Below, in pieces: positions 15,846 through 24,322 of a stretch of 33,840 nucleotides of DNA (within the stretch, counting starts at the first letter, position 1; each line of letters starts with the position of its first letter). Both the position numbers and the translations under genes were made by a program. Source of the stretch: Enterosoma sp964427595 (GTDB taxonomy: Bacteria > Bacillota_I > Bacilli_A > RFN20 > CAG-288); assembly GCA_964427595.1 (NCBI GenBank), contig CAYRUQ010000012.1:1-33840 (forward strand). The letters are read 5' to 3'. Under the pieces are notes generated by a model. It ran no database searches and was not told the origin of the DNA. It saw only the letters and a program-made list of their open reading frames with translations.

Positions 15846-15874
15846 TTGACAACGAAATCTTCTTTGACTATATT
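15846..15874 (+). promoter_or_regulatory. tRNA-Thr promoter
   Basis: TTGACA (15846-15851) and TATATT (15869-15874) are separated by 17 bases, placing the transcription start about 10 bases before the tRNA. The stretch between rqcH and the promoter (15771-15845) holds an imperfect AAAGAAAATC/GATTTCTTT hairpin that may end the rqcH transcript. Confidence 0.8.
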
Positions 15875-15890
15875 AAATAACGCACTTCAA

Positions 15891-15961
15891 GCCCTGTTAG
15901 TTAAGTGGTATAACGGGTCCATGGTAAGGACCAATTGCTAGTTCGATTCTGGCACGGGGCA
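15891..15961 (+). tRNA. tRNA-Thr(GGT)
   Basis: A complete cloverleaf is visible. The acceptor is GCCCTGT/ACGGGGC, the D-stem GTTA/TAAC, the anticodon stem GGTCC/GGACC with loop ATGGTAA (anticodon GGT) and the T-stem GCTAG/CTGGC with loop TTCGATT. The variable region is four bases. The discriminator base is A, and CCA is not encoded (the next bases are TG), so a CCA-adding enzyme is needed. Confidence 0.93.
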
Positions 15962-15976
15962 TGTTGAGGAAAATCG

Positions 15977-16001
15977 AGGTCATCTACGGATGGCCTTTTT
16001 T
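15977..16001 (+). terminator. tRNA-Thr terminator
   Basis: AGGTCAT pairs with ATGGCCT (one G-U pair) across six bases, followed by a T run. It makes the tRNA a single-gene unit. Confidence 0.85.
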
Positions 16002-16096
16002 CGTATCTGCTTATTAATTTCTTCTTCTACTTTAATGTGAGTTATATAATTGTCTTATCGAATTTAACCCTCTCTGCGTAAAAAAAGGCAATAAAA

Positions 16097-17638
16097 ATGA
16101 GCGAAAAAAAAGTGATAATCATCGGCGCTGGCCCTGCTGGACTGAGTGCTGCATATGAACTACTTAAGAGAAGTGACATCAAGCCGATTATTTTGGAAGC
16201 CGAAGATTTTATCGGTGGCATCTCAAGAACCTTCAATTACAAAGGAAACAGGATGGATATCGGTGGTCATCGTTTCTTTACTAAAAATGATAGGGTCAAC
16301 AAGCTTTGGGAAGAGATTCTTCCTCTTCAAGGAAAACAAAGCTCTGATGACCTTATTTTAAATAGAGAGATACCTCTTAATCCTGATGGACCTGATCCAG
16401 AAGTCACTGATGATGTCATGTTAATCAGACATCGTGTCTCACGTATCTATTTCTTAAACAAATTCTTTGATTATCCGATCTCACTGAAGATGCAAACATT
16501 CATCAACATGGGATTTTTAAGAACGATGAAGTGTGGGTTTGGATATCTAGGCGCTTGCCTTCATAAGAGAGAAGAAAAATCATTAGCTGATTTTTATATC
16601 AATCGTTTTGGAAAACCTCTTTATCAGCTTTTCTTTGAAGATTACACCAGCAAAGTTTGGGGTGTTGATCCTATCAATCTCTCTCCTGATTGGGGAGCTC
16701 AGAGAGTCAAATCTCTCTCTTTAGGAAAGACACTGCTCAACGCCATCACTAAACCTTTCAGAAAAAAAGAGACTAAAGAGACCTCTTTAATCGGACAGTT
16801 TGAATATCCGAAAAAAGGTCCTGGCGAACTCTATGAGAAGATGGCTGAAAGAATCAAAGAGATGGGTGGTCAGATCTTGATGAAAAACAGCGTTTCTCAT
16901 TTTGAAGTAGAAGATAAGAAGATCACTAAAATCATCACTTCAGAAGGGGATGGTTTTGAGTGTGATGCTGTTTTCTCAACGATGCCGATAAAAGATCTCT
17001 TCTTCGCTTTAGGAAAAGAGAGAGTGCCTGAAGATGTCTTTGATATAGCTACTAACCTTCCTTATCGTGATTTCATCACTGTCGGTCTTCTCATCGATAA
17101 ATTAGCGATCAAAAACAAGACCAAGATGAAGACCGTCAACGACATCATTCCTGATAACTGGATTTATGTCCAAGATAGAGGAGTCAAGATGGGTCGTATC
17201 CAGATCTTCAACAACTGGTCTCCTTATATGGTTCAAGACACTTCTAAAATCTGGATCGGACTTGAATACTTTTGCAATGAAGGTGATGAGATGTGGGAAT
17301 CCTCTGATGAAGCCTTCATCGATTTAGCTATCTCAGAACTGATTAAGATCGGTATGATTTCCTCTAAAGATAATGTTCTTGATTCCGTTCGTTTAAGAGT
17401 CAAGAAAGCATATCCGGCTTATTTTGGAACTTATGATCAGTTTGATAAAGTCAGAGAATGGCTTAATGGATATAGCAATTTATATTGTATCGGTAGAAAT
17501 GGTCAGCACCGTTACAACAATATGGATCACTCGATGCTCTCAGCTTTAACAGCAGTCGATAACTTTTTAGAGAACAAACCTGAAAAGGATGAGATTTGGA
17601 ATGTCAACACTGAACAAGAGTATCACGAGACAAAATGA
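16097..17638 (+). CDS. FAD/NAD(P)-dependent oxidoreductase, amine-oxidase-like
   Basis: This 513-residue flavoprotein starts with a Rossmann fold, IIIGAGPAGLSAAYEL (G10-x-G12-x-x-G15), the acidic ribose-binding residue in LEAE, and GGISRT and MDIGGHRFF for FAD contact. The whole resembles the protoporphyrinogen-oxidase-like and UDP-galactopyranose-mutase-like branch, and such genes are often labelled protoporphyrinogen oxidase. With no haem genes nearby and a glycosyltransferase overlapping its 3' end, a role in modifying a nucleotide sugar or lipid-linked sugar is more likely, though this is inference. A TATAAT box at 16045-16050 may be its promoter. The ribosome binding site is weak. Confidence 0.85.
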   Translation: MSEKKVIIIGAGPAGLSAAYELLKRSDIKPIILEAEDFIGGISRTFNYKGNRMDIGGHRFFTKNDRVNKLWEEILPLQGKQSSDDLILNREIPLNPDGPDPEVTDDVMLIRHRVSRIYFLNKFFDYPISLKMQTFINMGFLRTMKCGFGYLGACLHKREEKSLADFYINRFGKPLYQLFFEDYTSKVWGVDPINLSPDWGAQRVKSLSLGKTLLNAITKPFRKKETKETSLIGQFEYPKKGPGELYEKMAERIKEMGGQILMKNSVSHFEVEDKKITKIITSEGDGFECDAVFSTMPIKDLFFALGKERVPEDVFDIATNLPYRDFITVGLLIDKLAIKNKTKMKTVNDIIPDNWIYVQDRGVKMGRIQIFNNWSPYMVQDTSKIWIGLEYFCNEGDEMWESSDEAFIDLAISELIKIGMISSKDNVLDSVRLRVKKAYPAYFGTYDQFDKVREWLNGYSNLYCIGRNGQHRYNNMDHSMLSALTAVDNFLENKPEKDEIWNVNTEQEYHETK

Positions 17639-19373
17639 GAAGTCTCTCTTCTACTTTGAGAAGGATTCAATCTTTGATACGACAGGATGGATGAAGGTTC
17701 TCCTTCAGTTTTTGCTTTTCGTCCTCGTATTTCTTTTTATCTTCCTCTCTTTTGTCATCATCAGACCATTAAACAAAATGAACGGCACCACGGATGGCTT
17801 AATAGCCAAAGTCTATGGGGGTGCTTTTATCGGTATCACTTTGATCGTCTATGCTTTCTTAGTGATATTTAAAAAGAATAGTTTTAACAAGACTATTGTG
17901 ACTATTCTCCTACTCGCTTTGTTTATACAACTCACCTATATGCTCTACACTCAGGGAACGACGAGACAATATGATACTTGGTCAACTAATAACGATGCTC
18001 ATTATGATTATGCTCTATCTTTTTATTTGACTGGACAACTACCTGATCATCATATCGATGCCAGTTCGATTTATCAGTTTTATCACCCGCCTTTGAACGC
18101 TTTTATTCAAGGCATGTTCATGAGGCTTTGTGAAATTGTCATACCAGTGGAATCGCTGACTTCTTCAATAGAAATGCTATTTATCGATTGTCAGATTCTT
18201 TCTTGCTTCTATATGTTTTTAACCTCTGTCTTCTTCGCTAAGACCATCTTGAAGACGAAGCTTTCTAACGGTTCTAAAATTCTTGCTATCGCAATCTGTT
18301 GTCTTTATCCTCGCTTGATCCAGTTATCAGGTCAATTAAATAATGATGCTCTTTGTATCTGTATGTCAGCTATCGCCTTTTATTTCTTTTATAAATGGTA
18401 TTTAGATCATCATTCCTTCAGCAGCATCATGCTCGCAGGTTTATTCATCGGTTTAGCGATGATGGCTAAATTATCGGGTGCGATCATCTGTGTCGGTATC
18501 GCTATCGTCTTCATCATCGAATTTGTCAAAGCTATCCGTAAGAAAGGTCAGATTTCGTTAGGAAGACTCACTTCACAGTATCTCCTCTTTTTAGTCATCT
18601 GTGCACCTTTAGGATTATGGTTCCAGTTTTATTCACATTATGTTTACGGACTTCCGTTTAACTTTGTGTTCAACAATCTTAATTCTTCTCTGTTCACTGG
18701 TACTAGAGACTGGGTTTTAACTAATAAACCTACCTCTATCACCTCTTACGATAACAATAATAGTGGTCTTATTTACGAGAATTCTTTATATAACATTTTT
18801 ATCAGATTCATACTTCCGATAGATTTCACCGAATTCTTCTCCATTAGTGGAAACGTTTTCTTCTGTAGTGCTTTTAATAACTATAATGTCCTCTCCTACG
18901 CTCTTCGTTCTTCAATCTTTGGAGAATTCACTTATTGGAATGGAGAGATCTTCGGTGTCTTTGCAGTTATATCTTTATATGTCGTCTACTTCTTACTAAT
19001 AATTTATTTAGTTTATGCACTAGTTAAACGAAATAAGATCGGACAGGATGGCATGGCTTCTCTCTTCATCTTCTTAGGGATCATAGTTATGTTCCTTTAC
19101 TTACAAATGAGCATGCCTTATGGCTGTTCTATGGACTTCAGATACATTGTTCCTATCATTCTTCCTGCTAGTATTCTCTTAGGGAAAGCCAATGATACAT
19201 TCAAAGAGAATCTCAGTCTCTGTTATCAAGATAAAAGAGCGAATACTCTCACCCACAATCTCAGAGAAGAGAAAGTCTCTTATGTCCATTCGAAGAATTA
19301 TCGAAATGTCTTATTAGTCTCAAGCGGTGTTTTCATCACTTCTTCCTATCTCTTCTATATGGTGGCTATTTGA
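17601..19373 (+). CDS. PMT/GT39-like membrane glycosyltransferase
   Basis: This roughly 590-residue protein has 11-13 hydrophobic segments. After the first membrane helices, an extracytoplasmic loop has NNDAHYDYALSFYL and, further on, FYHPPLNAF. Both are typical of PMT_2/GT39 enzymes, which take a sugar from a polyprenyl-phosphate donor and add it to protein or glycan outside the membrane. The acidic residue in the first loop is the expected catalytic site. The ATG at 17601 is chosen over 17589 because AAAAGGA would abut the earlier start but is about 11 bases from this one. Either way the gene overlaps the oxidoreductase by 38-50 bases, implying coupled translation and a shared pathway. Confidence 0.82.
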   Translation: MSTLNKSITRQNEKSLFYFEKDSIFDTTGWMKVLLQFLLFVLVFLFIFLSFVIIRPLNKMNGTTDGLIAKVYGGAFIGITLIVYAFLVIFKKNSFNKTIVTILLLALFIQLTYMLYTQGTTRQYDTWSTNNDAHYDYALSFYLTGQLPDHHIDASSIYQFYHPPLNAFIQGMFMRLCEIVIPVESLTSSIEMLFIDCQILSCFYMFLTSVFFAKTILKTKLSNGSKILAIAICCLYPRLIQLSGQLNNDALCICMSAIAFYFFYKWYLDHHSFSSIMLAGLFIGLAMMAKLSGAIICVGIAIVFIIEFVKAIRKKGQISLGRLTSQYLLFLVICAPLGLWFQFYSHYVYGLPFNFVFNNLNSSLFTGTRDWVLTNKPTSITSYDNNNSGLIYENSLYNIFIRFILPIDFTEFFSISGNVFFCSAFNNYNVLSYALRSSIFGEFTYWNGEIFGVFAVISLYVVYFLLIIYLVYALVKRNKIGQDGMASLFIFLGIIVMFLYLQMSMPYGCSMDFRYIVPIILPASILLGKANDTFKENLSLCYQDKRANTLTHNLREEKVSYVHSKNYRNVLLVSSGVFITSSYLFYMVAI

Positions 19374-19584
19374 TGATTGTTCACTATCTCACAGAAAATA
19401 AAAAATGTTAAACGGGTGTCTTTAAATGAAAAAAACTATATACTTTTTACTACTTACTTATTTATAATTGTTTAGCTGTCTTTTCGGTATGGCTTGTCCG
19501 AGTAAGAAGTAAAAACGAGCGTATCGATGTTCAAGGCAGATTTTTATTATTGAAAAGTGCTATTCATAATCGGAGGGTAAAGTA

Positions 19585-20451
19585 ATGAGCTTGACCGAGG
19601 AAAACAAAGAAACTACATCTAAAGCTAAGGTTAGACTGACAGCTGCCTGGGAATGGTTCAAGAGTGCAGCTTGGCTCCAAGTTCTGCTTATCGTCGCCAT
19701 CGTTGTCGGTGTCGTCGTAGCTATTCCTTACATCGTTCAGGGTATCTCTGATTTGGTGAGTTCCACCAATTCTCACTTCTATGAGTCTAGAGAAATCACC
19801 TATGATGATTTTGTCAACATGATCGATGGTAATGATCCTAATCGTGCTGATGGTTATGTCGGTGATGGTGTTTACACCTCTTCCACCGCTCCTAGCACTT
19901 ATGCTGACTTAGTTTCTGAAGAGCGTGAAGGTTTCGTTCTCATGTTTGTCAAAGCAAACTGCGACAACTGCGATAGCATCCAATGGTATCTCGAAAACTG
20001 GTATAACAACTTCAACCGTGCTGATGGTATCAACCAAAATCTCCGTCTTTATACCATCGATGTCTCTTATGTTCCTGATGATGCTGATGAATCTGAGACT
20101 GCTGAAGGTTACACCTACCTCTACGAGAATGAGTCCATCACTCTTGAAGAACAGACTGAGATGCTCGGTTATCTCAGAAGCACTTATCTCAAGCAGGATT
20201 CTGACCATCAAAGCGATGATGTCGATGATTCGACTTTCAACTCAAACTATGCTTCTAACGGAGCTGGTACTCTTCCTACTCCTACTTTCGTTCTCTACAC
20301 CAAGAGCAAGGATGAGACTGCTTATGACATCGCTAACCCCACCAAAGTCATCTTCGGAGCTATCGGTGATCTTGATTACACCACTCAAGGTGGTATGAAT
20401 AATCAGATGCTTGATGTCTTCAACTTCGCTGTTTATAAGACTACTGTTTAA
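19585..20451 (+). CDS. Membrane-anchored thioredoxin-fold protein
   Basis: This 288-residue protein has one N-terminal membrane anchor (about 31-53) with the rest probably outside. A thioredoxin-like domain follows. FVLMFVKANC126-DN-C129 carries a CxxC active site on the expected strand-helix turn, and TLPTPTFVLY supplies the cis-proline (near P233). A long insert rich in Asp, Glu, Ser and Thr separates these motifs. A disulfide oxidoreductase or reductase acting on surface proteins is likely, with direction and partner unknown. GGAGGG precedes the ATG. A TATAAT at 19463-19468 could start the transcript, leaving a leader of about 110 bases without clear structure. Codon use is strongly biased to C-ending codons, suggesting high expression. 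Confidence 0.8.
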   Translation: MSLTEENKETTSKAKVRLTAAWEWFKSAAWLQVLLIVAIVVGVVVAIPYIVQGISDLVSSTNSHFYESREITYDDFVNMIDGNDPNRADGYVGDGVYTSSTAPSTYADLVSEEREGFVLMFVKANCDNCDSIQWYLENWYNNFNRADGINQNLRLYTIDVSYVPDDADESETAEGYTYLYENESITLEEQTEMLGYLRSTYLKQDSDHQSDDVDDSTFNSNYASNGAGTLPTPTFVLYTKSKDETAYDIANPTKVIFGAIGDLDYTTQGGMNNQMLDVFNFAVYKTTV

Positions 20452-20470
20452 TAAATATCAGCTTGAAAGT

Positions 20471-20500
20471 AAAAGGTCGCCTCAGTGGGCGACCTTTTTT
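20471..20500. terminator. Bidirectional terminator
   Basis: AAAAGGTCGCC pairs with GGCGACCTTTT across a short loop, with a T run on one side and an A run on the other. It serves both the thioredoxin-like gene and coaD, which converge here. Confidence 0.92.
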
Positions 20501-20509
20501 AATTCTTAA

Positions 20510-20995
20510 TTACTTTATCTTCTTTCCTTCCATAGCTTTAACTACACAGGCAGGAACTAAAGAAGAGATATCTTTATCATGGAAGAAGATCTCTTTGATA
20601 TTTGAGGAAGAGACGAAGGCTTGTTCTTTATGAGCCATGAAGTAGATCATGTCGATATCAGGTTCAAGAAATTCATTGACTTCATGCATCTGATATTCAG
20701 CCTCGTAATCAGTGACAGCTCTTAAGCCTCTGATAAGAGCTTGTGCACCTAGTTCTTTAGCTTTGGTAACAACGAGCCCATTTGTGGAAGTGACGACGAC
20801 ATTTTCAATGTTTTTGATGGTCTCTTTAATCAGATCGACTCTTTCTTCAACCGAGAAGAGATAGGTGTTTCTTTTAGCTGGATTATCAGCGACAAGCACG
20901 ATGACTTTATCAAAGACTTTCTTAGCTCTTAAGATGATATCAAGATGGCCGTTAGTGATCGGATCAAATGAACCTGGATAGCAAGCTATTTTCAT
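20510..20995 (-). CDS. coaD: Phosphopantetheine adenylyltransferase
   Basis: CoaD makes dephospho-CoA from 4'-phosphopantetheine and ATP, the fourth step of CoA synthesis. The 161-residue length is typical. YPGSFDPITNGHLDII contains the nucleotidyltransferase TxGH motif, LIRGLRAVTDYEAEYQM is the substrate-binding segment and VSSSNIKEI corresponds to the ISSTxIRE motif. The start overlaps the rsmD stop by four bases, and AAGGAGGAG inside rsmD gives a strong ribosome binding site. The rsmD-coaD pair is a widely conserved order. Confidence 0.97.
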   Translation of the reverse strand: MKIACYPGSFDPITNGHLDIILRAKKVFDKVIVLVADNPAKRNTYLFSVEERVDLIKETIKNIENVVVTSTNGLVVTKAKELGAQALIRGLRAVTDYEAEYQMHEVNEFLEPDIDMIYFMAHKEQAFVSSSNIKEIFFHDKDISSLVPACVVKAMEGKKIK

Positions 20996-21537
20996 AACTC
21001 CTCCTTTTTATAAAGACCGGTGTGTGTGGCTCCATATCGATAGTCTTTCAACGTAAAACCATCGATTGGTTTATTTTCAAAATCTTGCTCGGAGACGATG
21101 ATAGCATCGTTTGCTAAGAGATTTTGTTTATCTAAATATTCGATGATGTCCTTGTTGATTTCATAACGATAAGGAGGGTCAAGGAATATCAAATCAAATT
21201 TGATATCTTTTTGTTTTTTAAGGAAGAGACGATAGTCTGTATTTAATATTTCATACTTAGATTTATCGTCTTCTATTGACAAAACATTTTCTCTTAAAGT
21301 TTTGAAAGTATTTCTGTCTTTTTCGATGAAATAGACTTTGCTTGCTCCTCTTGATAAAGCTTCGATTCCAAGAGATCCGCTACCTGCAAAGAGATCTACG
21401 ACGATGCTATCTTCCGGTTTGTTTTTGATTGCTGAAAAAACGGCCTGTCTGACTTTATCAGTGGTCGGTCTAGTGTTTTTGGATGTAGGAGCTTTCAGAA
21501 ATCTTCCTTTGTATTGTCCAGCGATTATGCGAATCAT
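20992..21537 (-). CDS. rsmD: 16S rRNA (guanine966-N2)-methyltransferase
   Basis: RsmD methylates G966 of 16S rRNA using S-adenosylmethionine. The 181-residue protein begins with RIIAGQYKGRFLKAP, the family's N-terminal signature. It has the SAM-binding VVDLFAGSGSLGIEALSRGA and the catalytic LDPPY. Its start overlaps the ylbF stop and its stop overlaps the coaD start, each as ATGA. The three are therefore one operon with coupled translation. Confidence 0.95.
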   Translation of the reverse strand: MIRIIAGQYKGRFLKAPTSKNTRPTTDKVRQAVFSAIKNKPEDSIVVDLFAGSGSLGIEALSRGASKVYFIEKDRNTFKTLRENVLSIEDDKSKYEILNTDYRLFLKKQKDIKFDLIFLDPPYRYEINKDIIEYLDKQNLLANDAIIVSEQDFENKPIDGFTLKDYRYGATHTGLYKKEEL

Positions 21538-21857
21538 TTTGTTATTAAAAGTATTTTATCCTCTATCGGTTTCAGCGTCCTTTTTAATTCTGCTCTAACT
21601 GACAGATATTCTTTCACGATCTCTTTTTCTTTGATCTTATCATCAAGAAGTTTAGCTTCCTTTAAAAGAATCTCTCTTTCTTGGTCAGAAAGAGAAGATG
21701 CATTTTTATAGCAATCATCTCTTTTAGAGGCGAGATTTTTGATTTCTTCATCCTGATCGATCTGTTTTGAAAGAGTCATCATCTTCTGATAAAGAGATGA
21801 GTTTCTAACTTCTTCGATGAAGGAGAGTTCCTCTAGATAAAAAGTCTCTGAATCCAT
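21534..21857 (-). CDS. YlbF/YmcA-family protein
   Basis: This 107-residue all-helical protein matches the YlbF (Com_YlbF) family, with the pattern LYQKMMTLSKQIDQDEEIKN followed by charged helices. In Bacillus, YlbF with YmcA and YaaT forms a complex that directs RNase Y maturation of mRNAs. The location before rsmD-coaD matches the ylbF-ylbH-ylbI order of Bacillus, which supports the call. The frame is open to 21878, but an extended -10 box (TGTTATAAT) lies inside that extension. The ATG at 21857 is therefore preferred, and the mRNA would start at or next to it. Confidence 0.75.
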   Translation of the reverse strand: MDSETFYLEELSFIEEVRNSSLYQKMMTLSKQIDQDEEIKNLASKRDDCYKNASSLSDQEREILLKEAKLLDDKIKEKEIVKEYLSVRAELKRTLKPIEDKILLITK

Positions 21858-21863
21858 GCTTAA

Positions 21864-21869
21864 ATTATA
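21864..21869 (-). promoter_or_regulatory. Extended -10 promoter of ylbF-rsmD-coaD
   Basis: On the minus strand TATAAT is preceded by TG at the extended -10 position. Only six bases separate it from the ATG at 21857, so the transcript would be leaderless or nearly so. No good -35 is seen. Confidence 0.55.
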
Positions 21870-21930
21870 ACATCTCACTTCTTCTTGAAACTTGTGAGGT
21901 CATAAATGTTCTCTAGTTCTTTTAAAGTGA

Positions 21931-21936
21931 TACAAT
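21931..21936 (+). promoter_or_regulatory. Extended -10 promoter of def
   Basis: TACAAT preceded by TGA (extended -10) ends eight bases before the def ATG, leaving no room for a Shine-Dalgarno sequence. The def message would be leaderless. Confidence 0.5.
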
Positions 21937-21944
21937 AGTTTTGT

Positions 21945-22490
21945 ATGAAACTATTTGAAATTTCGACCATTCCTGATGAGGTGCTTTTTAAGAGAGCGAC
22001 TGAGGTTTCTCTTCCTGTTTCAGATGAAAGAAGACAGACGATATTAGATATGATTGAATATCTCAAACTCTCTCAGGATGAAGAATTTGCTAGCAAGAAT
22101 AACATCCGTGCGGGAGTTGGTATCGCTGCTCCTCAAATCGGAATATCGGAACGCTTTTTCGCTATTTATTTCAAGGATGAAGAACAGACTTATGAGTATG
22201 GCTTAGTCAATCCTAAAATCGTCTCTAAGTCTTTAAAGAAAGCCTATTTATCAGGTGGGGAAGGTTGTTTATCCGTCCCTGAGGATGTCAAAGGCTTTGT
22301 CTATCGTTCTTATAGAATCACAATCAAAGGCTATGATGTAGTCTCACAAAAAGATGTGTGCTTAAAACTGACTGGTTATCCAGCTATTGTTTTCCAGCAT
22401 GAATATGATCATCTAGATGGCATTCTTTATTATGAGAGAATCGATGCAGATGACCCATTTGCCGTCGATGAAAATGCTGTTGAACTTTGA
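21945..22490 (+). CDS. def: Peptide deformylase
   Basis: Def removes the formyl group from the N-terminal methionine of new proteins and is a metalloenzyme, usually with iron. The 181-residue protein has all three motifs: GVGIAAPQIG (motif 1), GGEGCLSVPE with the metal-binding Cys (motif 2) and QHEYDHLDG with HExxH (motif 3). The segment between motifs 1 and 2 is long, as in type 2 deformylases of Gram-positive bacteria. No Shine-Dalgarno sequence is present, and the -10 box lies just before the ATG. The gene is divergent from ylbF, which also appears leaderless. Confidence 0.97.
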   Translation: MKLFEISTIPDEVLFKRATEVSLPVSDERRQTILDMIEYLKLSQDEEFASKNNIRAGVGIAAPQIGISERFFAIYFKDEEQTYEYGLVNPKIVSKSLKKAYLSGGEGCLSVPEDVKGFVYRSYRITIKGYDVVSQKDVCLKLTGYPAIVFQHEYDHLDGILYYERIDADDPFAVDENAVEL

Positions 22491-22498
22491 TTTTTCTT

Positions 22499-22530
22499 TA
22501 CAAGAGAGTAGTAGTCTTGTATTTTAATTT
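22499..22530 (+). terminator. Probable def terminator
   Basis: TACAAGA (22499-22505) pairs with TCTTGTA (22515-22521) over a nine-base loop, followed by ATTTTAATTT. It is AT-rich and of moderate strength. Confidence 0.6.
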
Positions 22531-22612
22531 AGGTTTTTTTAGAATACTTTTACCTTTTATATGAATTTTAAAATTTTTATAAATCTCACCAAATAACTGA
22601 GGAGTCTATCAA

Positions 22613-24322
22613 ATGGCTAATTTTAAAGATGCTCTAAGTTCTCCTGTTAATGTGTACGCATTAGGAGGACTAGGAGAAGTGGGTAAGAACATGTATTGCG
22701 TGGAGAATGATAACTCACTTCTCATCATCGATTGCGGAGTCATGTTTCCTGAAGGAAATATGCCTGGAGTCGATTATGTGATTCCTGATTTCACTCATTT
22801 AAAAGAGAATCAGGATAAGATCAAAGCTTTAGTTATCACACACGGACATGAAGATCATATCGGTGGTATCCCTTTTCTTCTTCAGCAAGTTCATGTCCCT
22901 GTCATATATGCACCGAAAATCGCTTGTGCTTTAATCAGACACAAGATTGATGATTTCCGTTTAAAAACAGCGGTCAAAGTCATCGAGTATGATGAGGACA
23001 CCATCCTCTCTGTCGGTGATTTTAAAATAGAGTTTTATCATGTTACTCACTCTATTCCTGATTCTTTTGGTCTTTATATCAGAACTCCTCAAGGAAACAT
23101 CATGGAAACCGGTGATTTTAAGATCGACTTAACTCCTGTCGATAATGATTTCAATCTCTCTAAGCTGACTCGTTTTGGTGATGAAGGAATCGATCTTTTG
23201 ATGGCTGATTCTACTAATGCTGAAAAAGAAGGGTATACCTCTTCTGAAAAGACCGTCATCAAAGGAATCGCTGATGTTTTCTCGGAAGCTAGCGGACGTC
23301 TTTTGATCTCGACCTTCTCTTCCAATATCTCAAGAATTCAACAGATCATCGAGACTTCTATCAAGTTTAAGAGAAAGATATTAGTCTTCGGTCGTTCAAT
23401 GCAATCAAACGTCGATGCAGCTAGAGCGTTCGGTTATATCAAAGTCCCTGATGATTATTTGATTACTGTCAATGATTTAGACTCGCTTCCACCTAATGAG
23501 ATCATCATCCTTTGTACAGGTACTCAAGGTGAACCGATGGCCGCTCTCTCTAGAATCGCTAGAGGTGAGAATAAGTACATCCATGTTCATCCAGGTGATA
23601 CTATCGTCTTCTCATCTTCAGTCATCCCTGGAAACACTTCTTCTATCAATGCGGTCATCAACCAGCTCACTAGACTTGGAGCTTCGGTTGTGACTAATTC
23701 TGTTTTGACTAACCTCCATGCTTCTGGACACGCTTCAAGACAAGAGATGCGTTTGATGCAAAAGCTTGCTAGACCCCGTTATTTCTTCCCTGTGCATGGT
23801 GAGTATAGAATGCTAAAACTACACGCAAAGATTGCGGTAGAATGTGGACTTAGTAAAGATCACACTTTCGTATGTGAAAACGGGGATGTTTTAACTTTAC
23901 TCAACCACCAAGTCATCCGTGGTCATTCTATTCAAGCTGATAGCATCTATATCGATGGTAAGAGTTCTGTCGGTGTTTCTAACTCTGTCATCAAGGATAG
24001 ATCGACTTTGATCAATGAAGGTATGATCGGCGTCTTTGTCACTATTGATCCCAAGAAGAATTTGCTTGTCTCCACTCCGATTGTCGAATCAAAAGGCTTC
24101 ATCTCTTCTAACAAGAGAGCTTTACAAGCTAAGGCCGCTGAAGTGGTTGGGCTTGTCATCAACAGATTGATGAGTTCGGGAGCAAAAGTCACTTATTCAG
24201 AGATCAAACAAGTTATCAGAAATACAGTCTCTCATTTCTTATATAGAGAGGCCAAGAGAACCCCGATGGTCATCCCGGTCATTCTCAATTATTCAACTGG
24301 TTCTCAGGAGATGTTCAAATGA
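22613..24322 (+). CDS. rnj: Ribonuclease J
   Basis: RNase J is a metallo-beta-lactamase/beta-CASP nuclease with 5'-to-3' exonuclease and endonuclease activity, central to mRNA decay and rRNA maturation in Firmicutes. The 569-residue protein has the metal motif THGHEDHIGGIP (H77, H79, D81, H82), VTHSIPDSFG and METGDFKID in the beta-lactamase part. The beta-CASP insert is in the middle (FSSNISRIQQI, FGRSM), with GHASRQEM and FPVHGEYRML after it and a C-terminal domain from about 450. GAGGAG precedes the start. Only one paralogue is in this window, so J1 and J2 cannot be told apart. The stop overlaps the maf start. Confidence 0.96.
   Translation: MANFKDALSSPVNVYALGGLGEVGKNMYCVENDNSLLIIDCGVMFPEGNMPGVDYVIPDFTHLKENQDKIKALVITHGHEDHIGGIPFLLQQVHVPVIYAPKIACALIRHKIDDFRLKTAVKVIEYDEDTILSVGDFKIEFYHVTHSIPDSFGLYIRTPQGNIMETGDFKIDLTPVDNDFNLSKLTRFGDEGIDLLMADSTNAEKEGYTSSEKTVIKGIADVFSEASGRLLISTFSSNISRIQQIIETSIKFKRKILVFGRSMQSNVDAARAFGYIKVPDDYLITVNDLDSLPPNEIIILCTGTQGEPMAALSRIARGENKYIHVHPGDTIVFSSSVIPGNTSSINAVINQLTRLGASVVTNSVLTNLHASGHASRQEMRLMQKLARPRYFFPVHGEYRMLKLHAKIAVECGLSKDHTFVCENGDVLTLLNHQVIRGHSIQADSIYIDGKSSVGVSNSVIKDRSTLINEGMIGVFVTIDPKKNLLVSTPIVESKGFISSNKRALQAKAAEVVGLVINRLMSSGAKVTYSEIKQVIRNTVSHFLYREAKRTPMVIPVILNYSTGSQEMFK

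Noticed and set aside
19925..20398. 157-codon plus-strand frame inside the thioredoxin-like gene
   Set aside because: It is the +1 shadow of the real gene, rich in Ser/Thr/Met from its codon pattern, with no ribosome binding site or recognisable motif.
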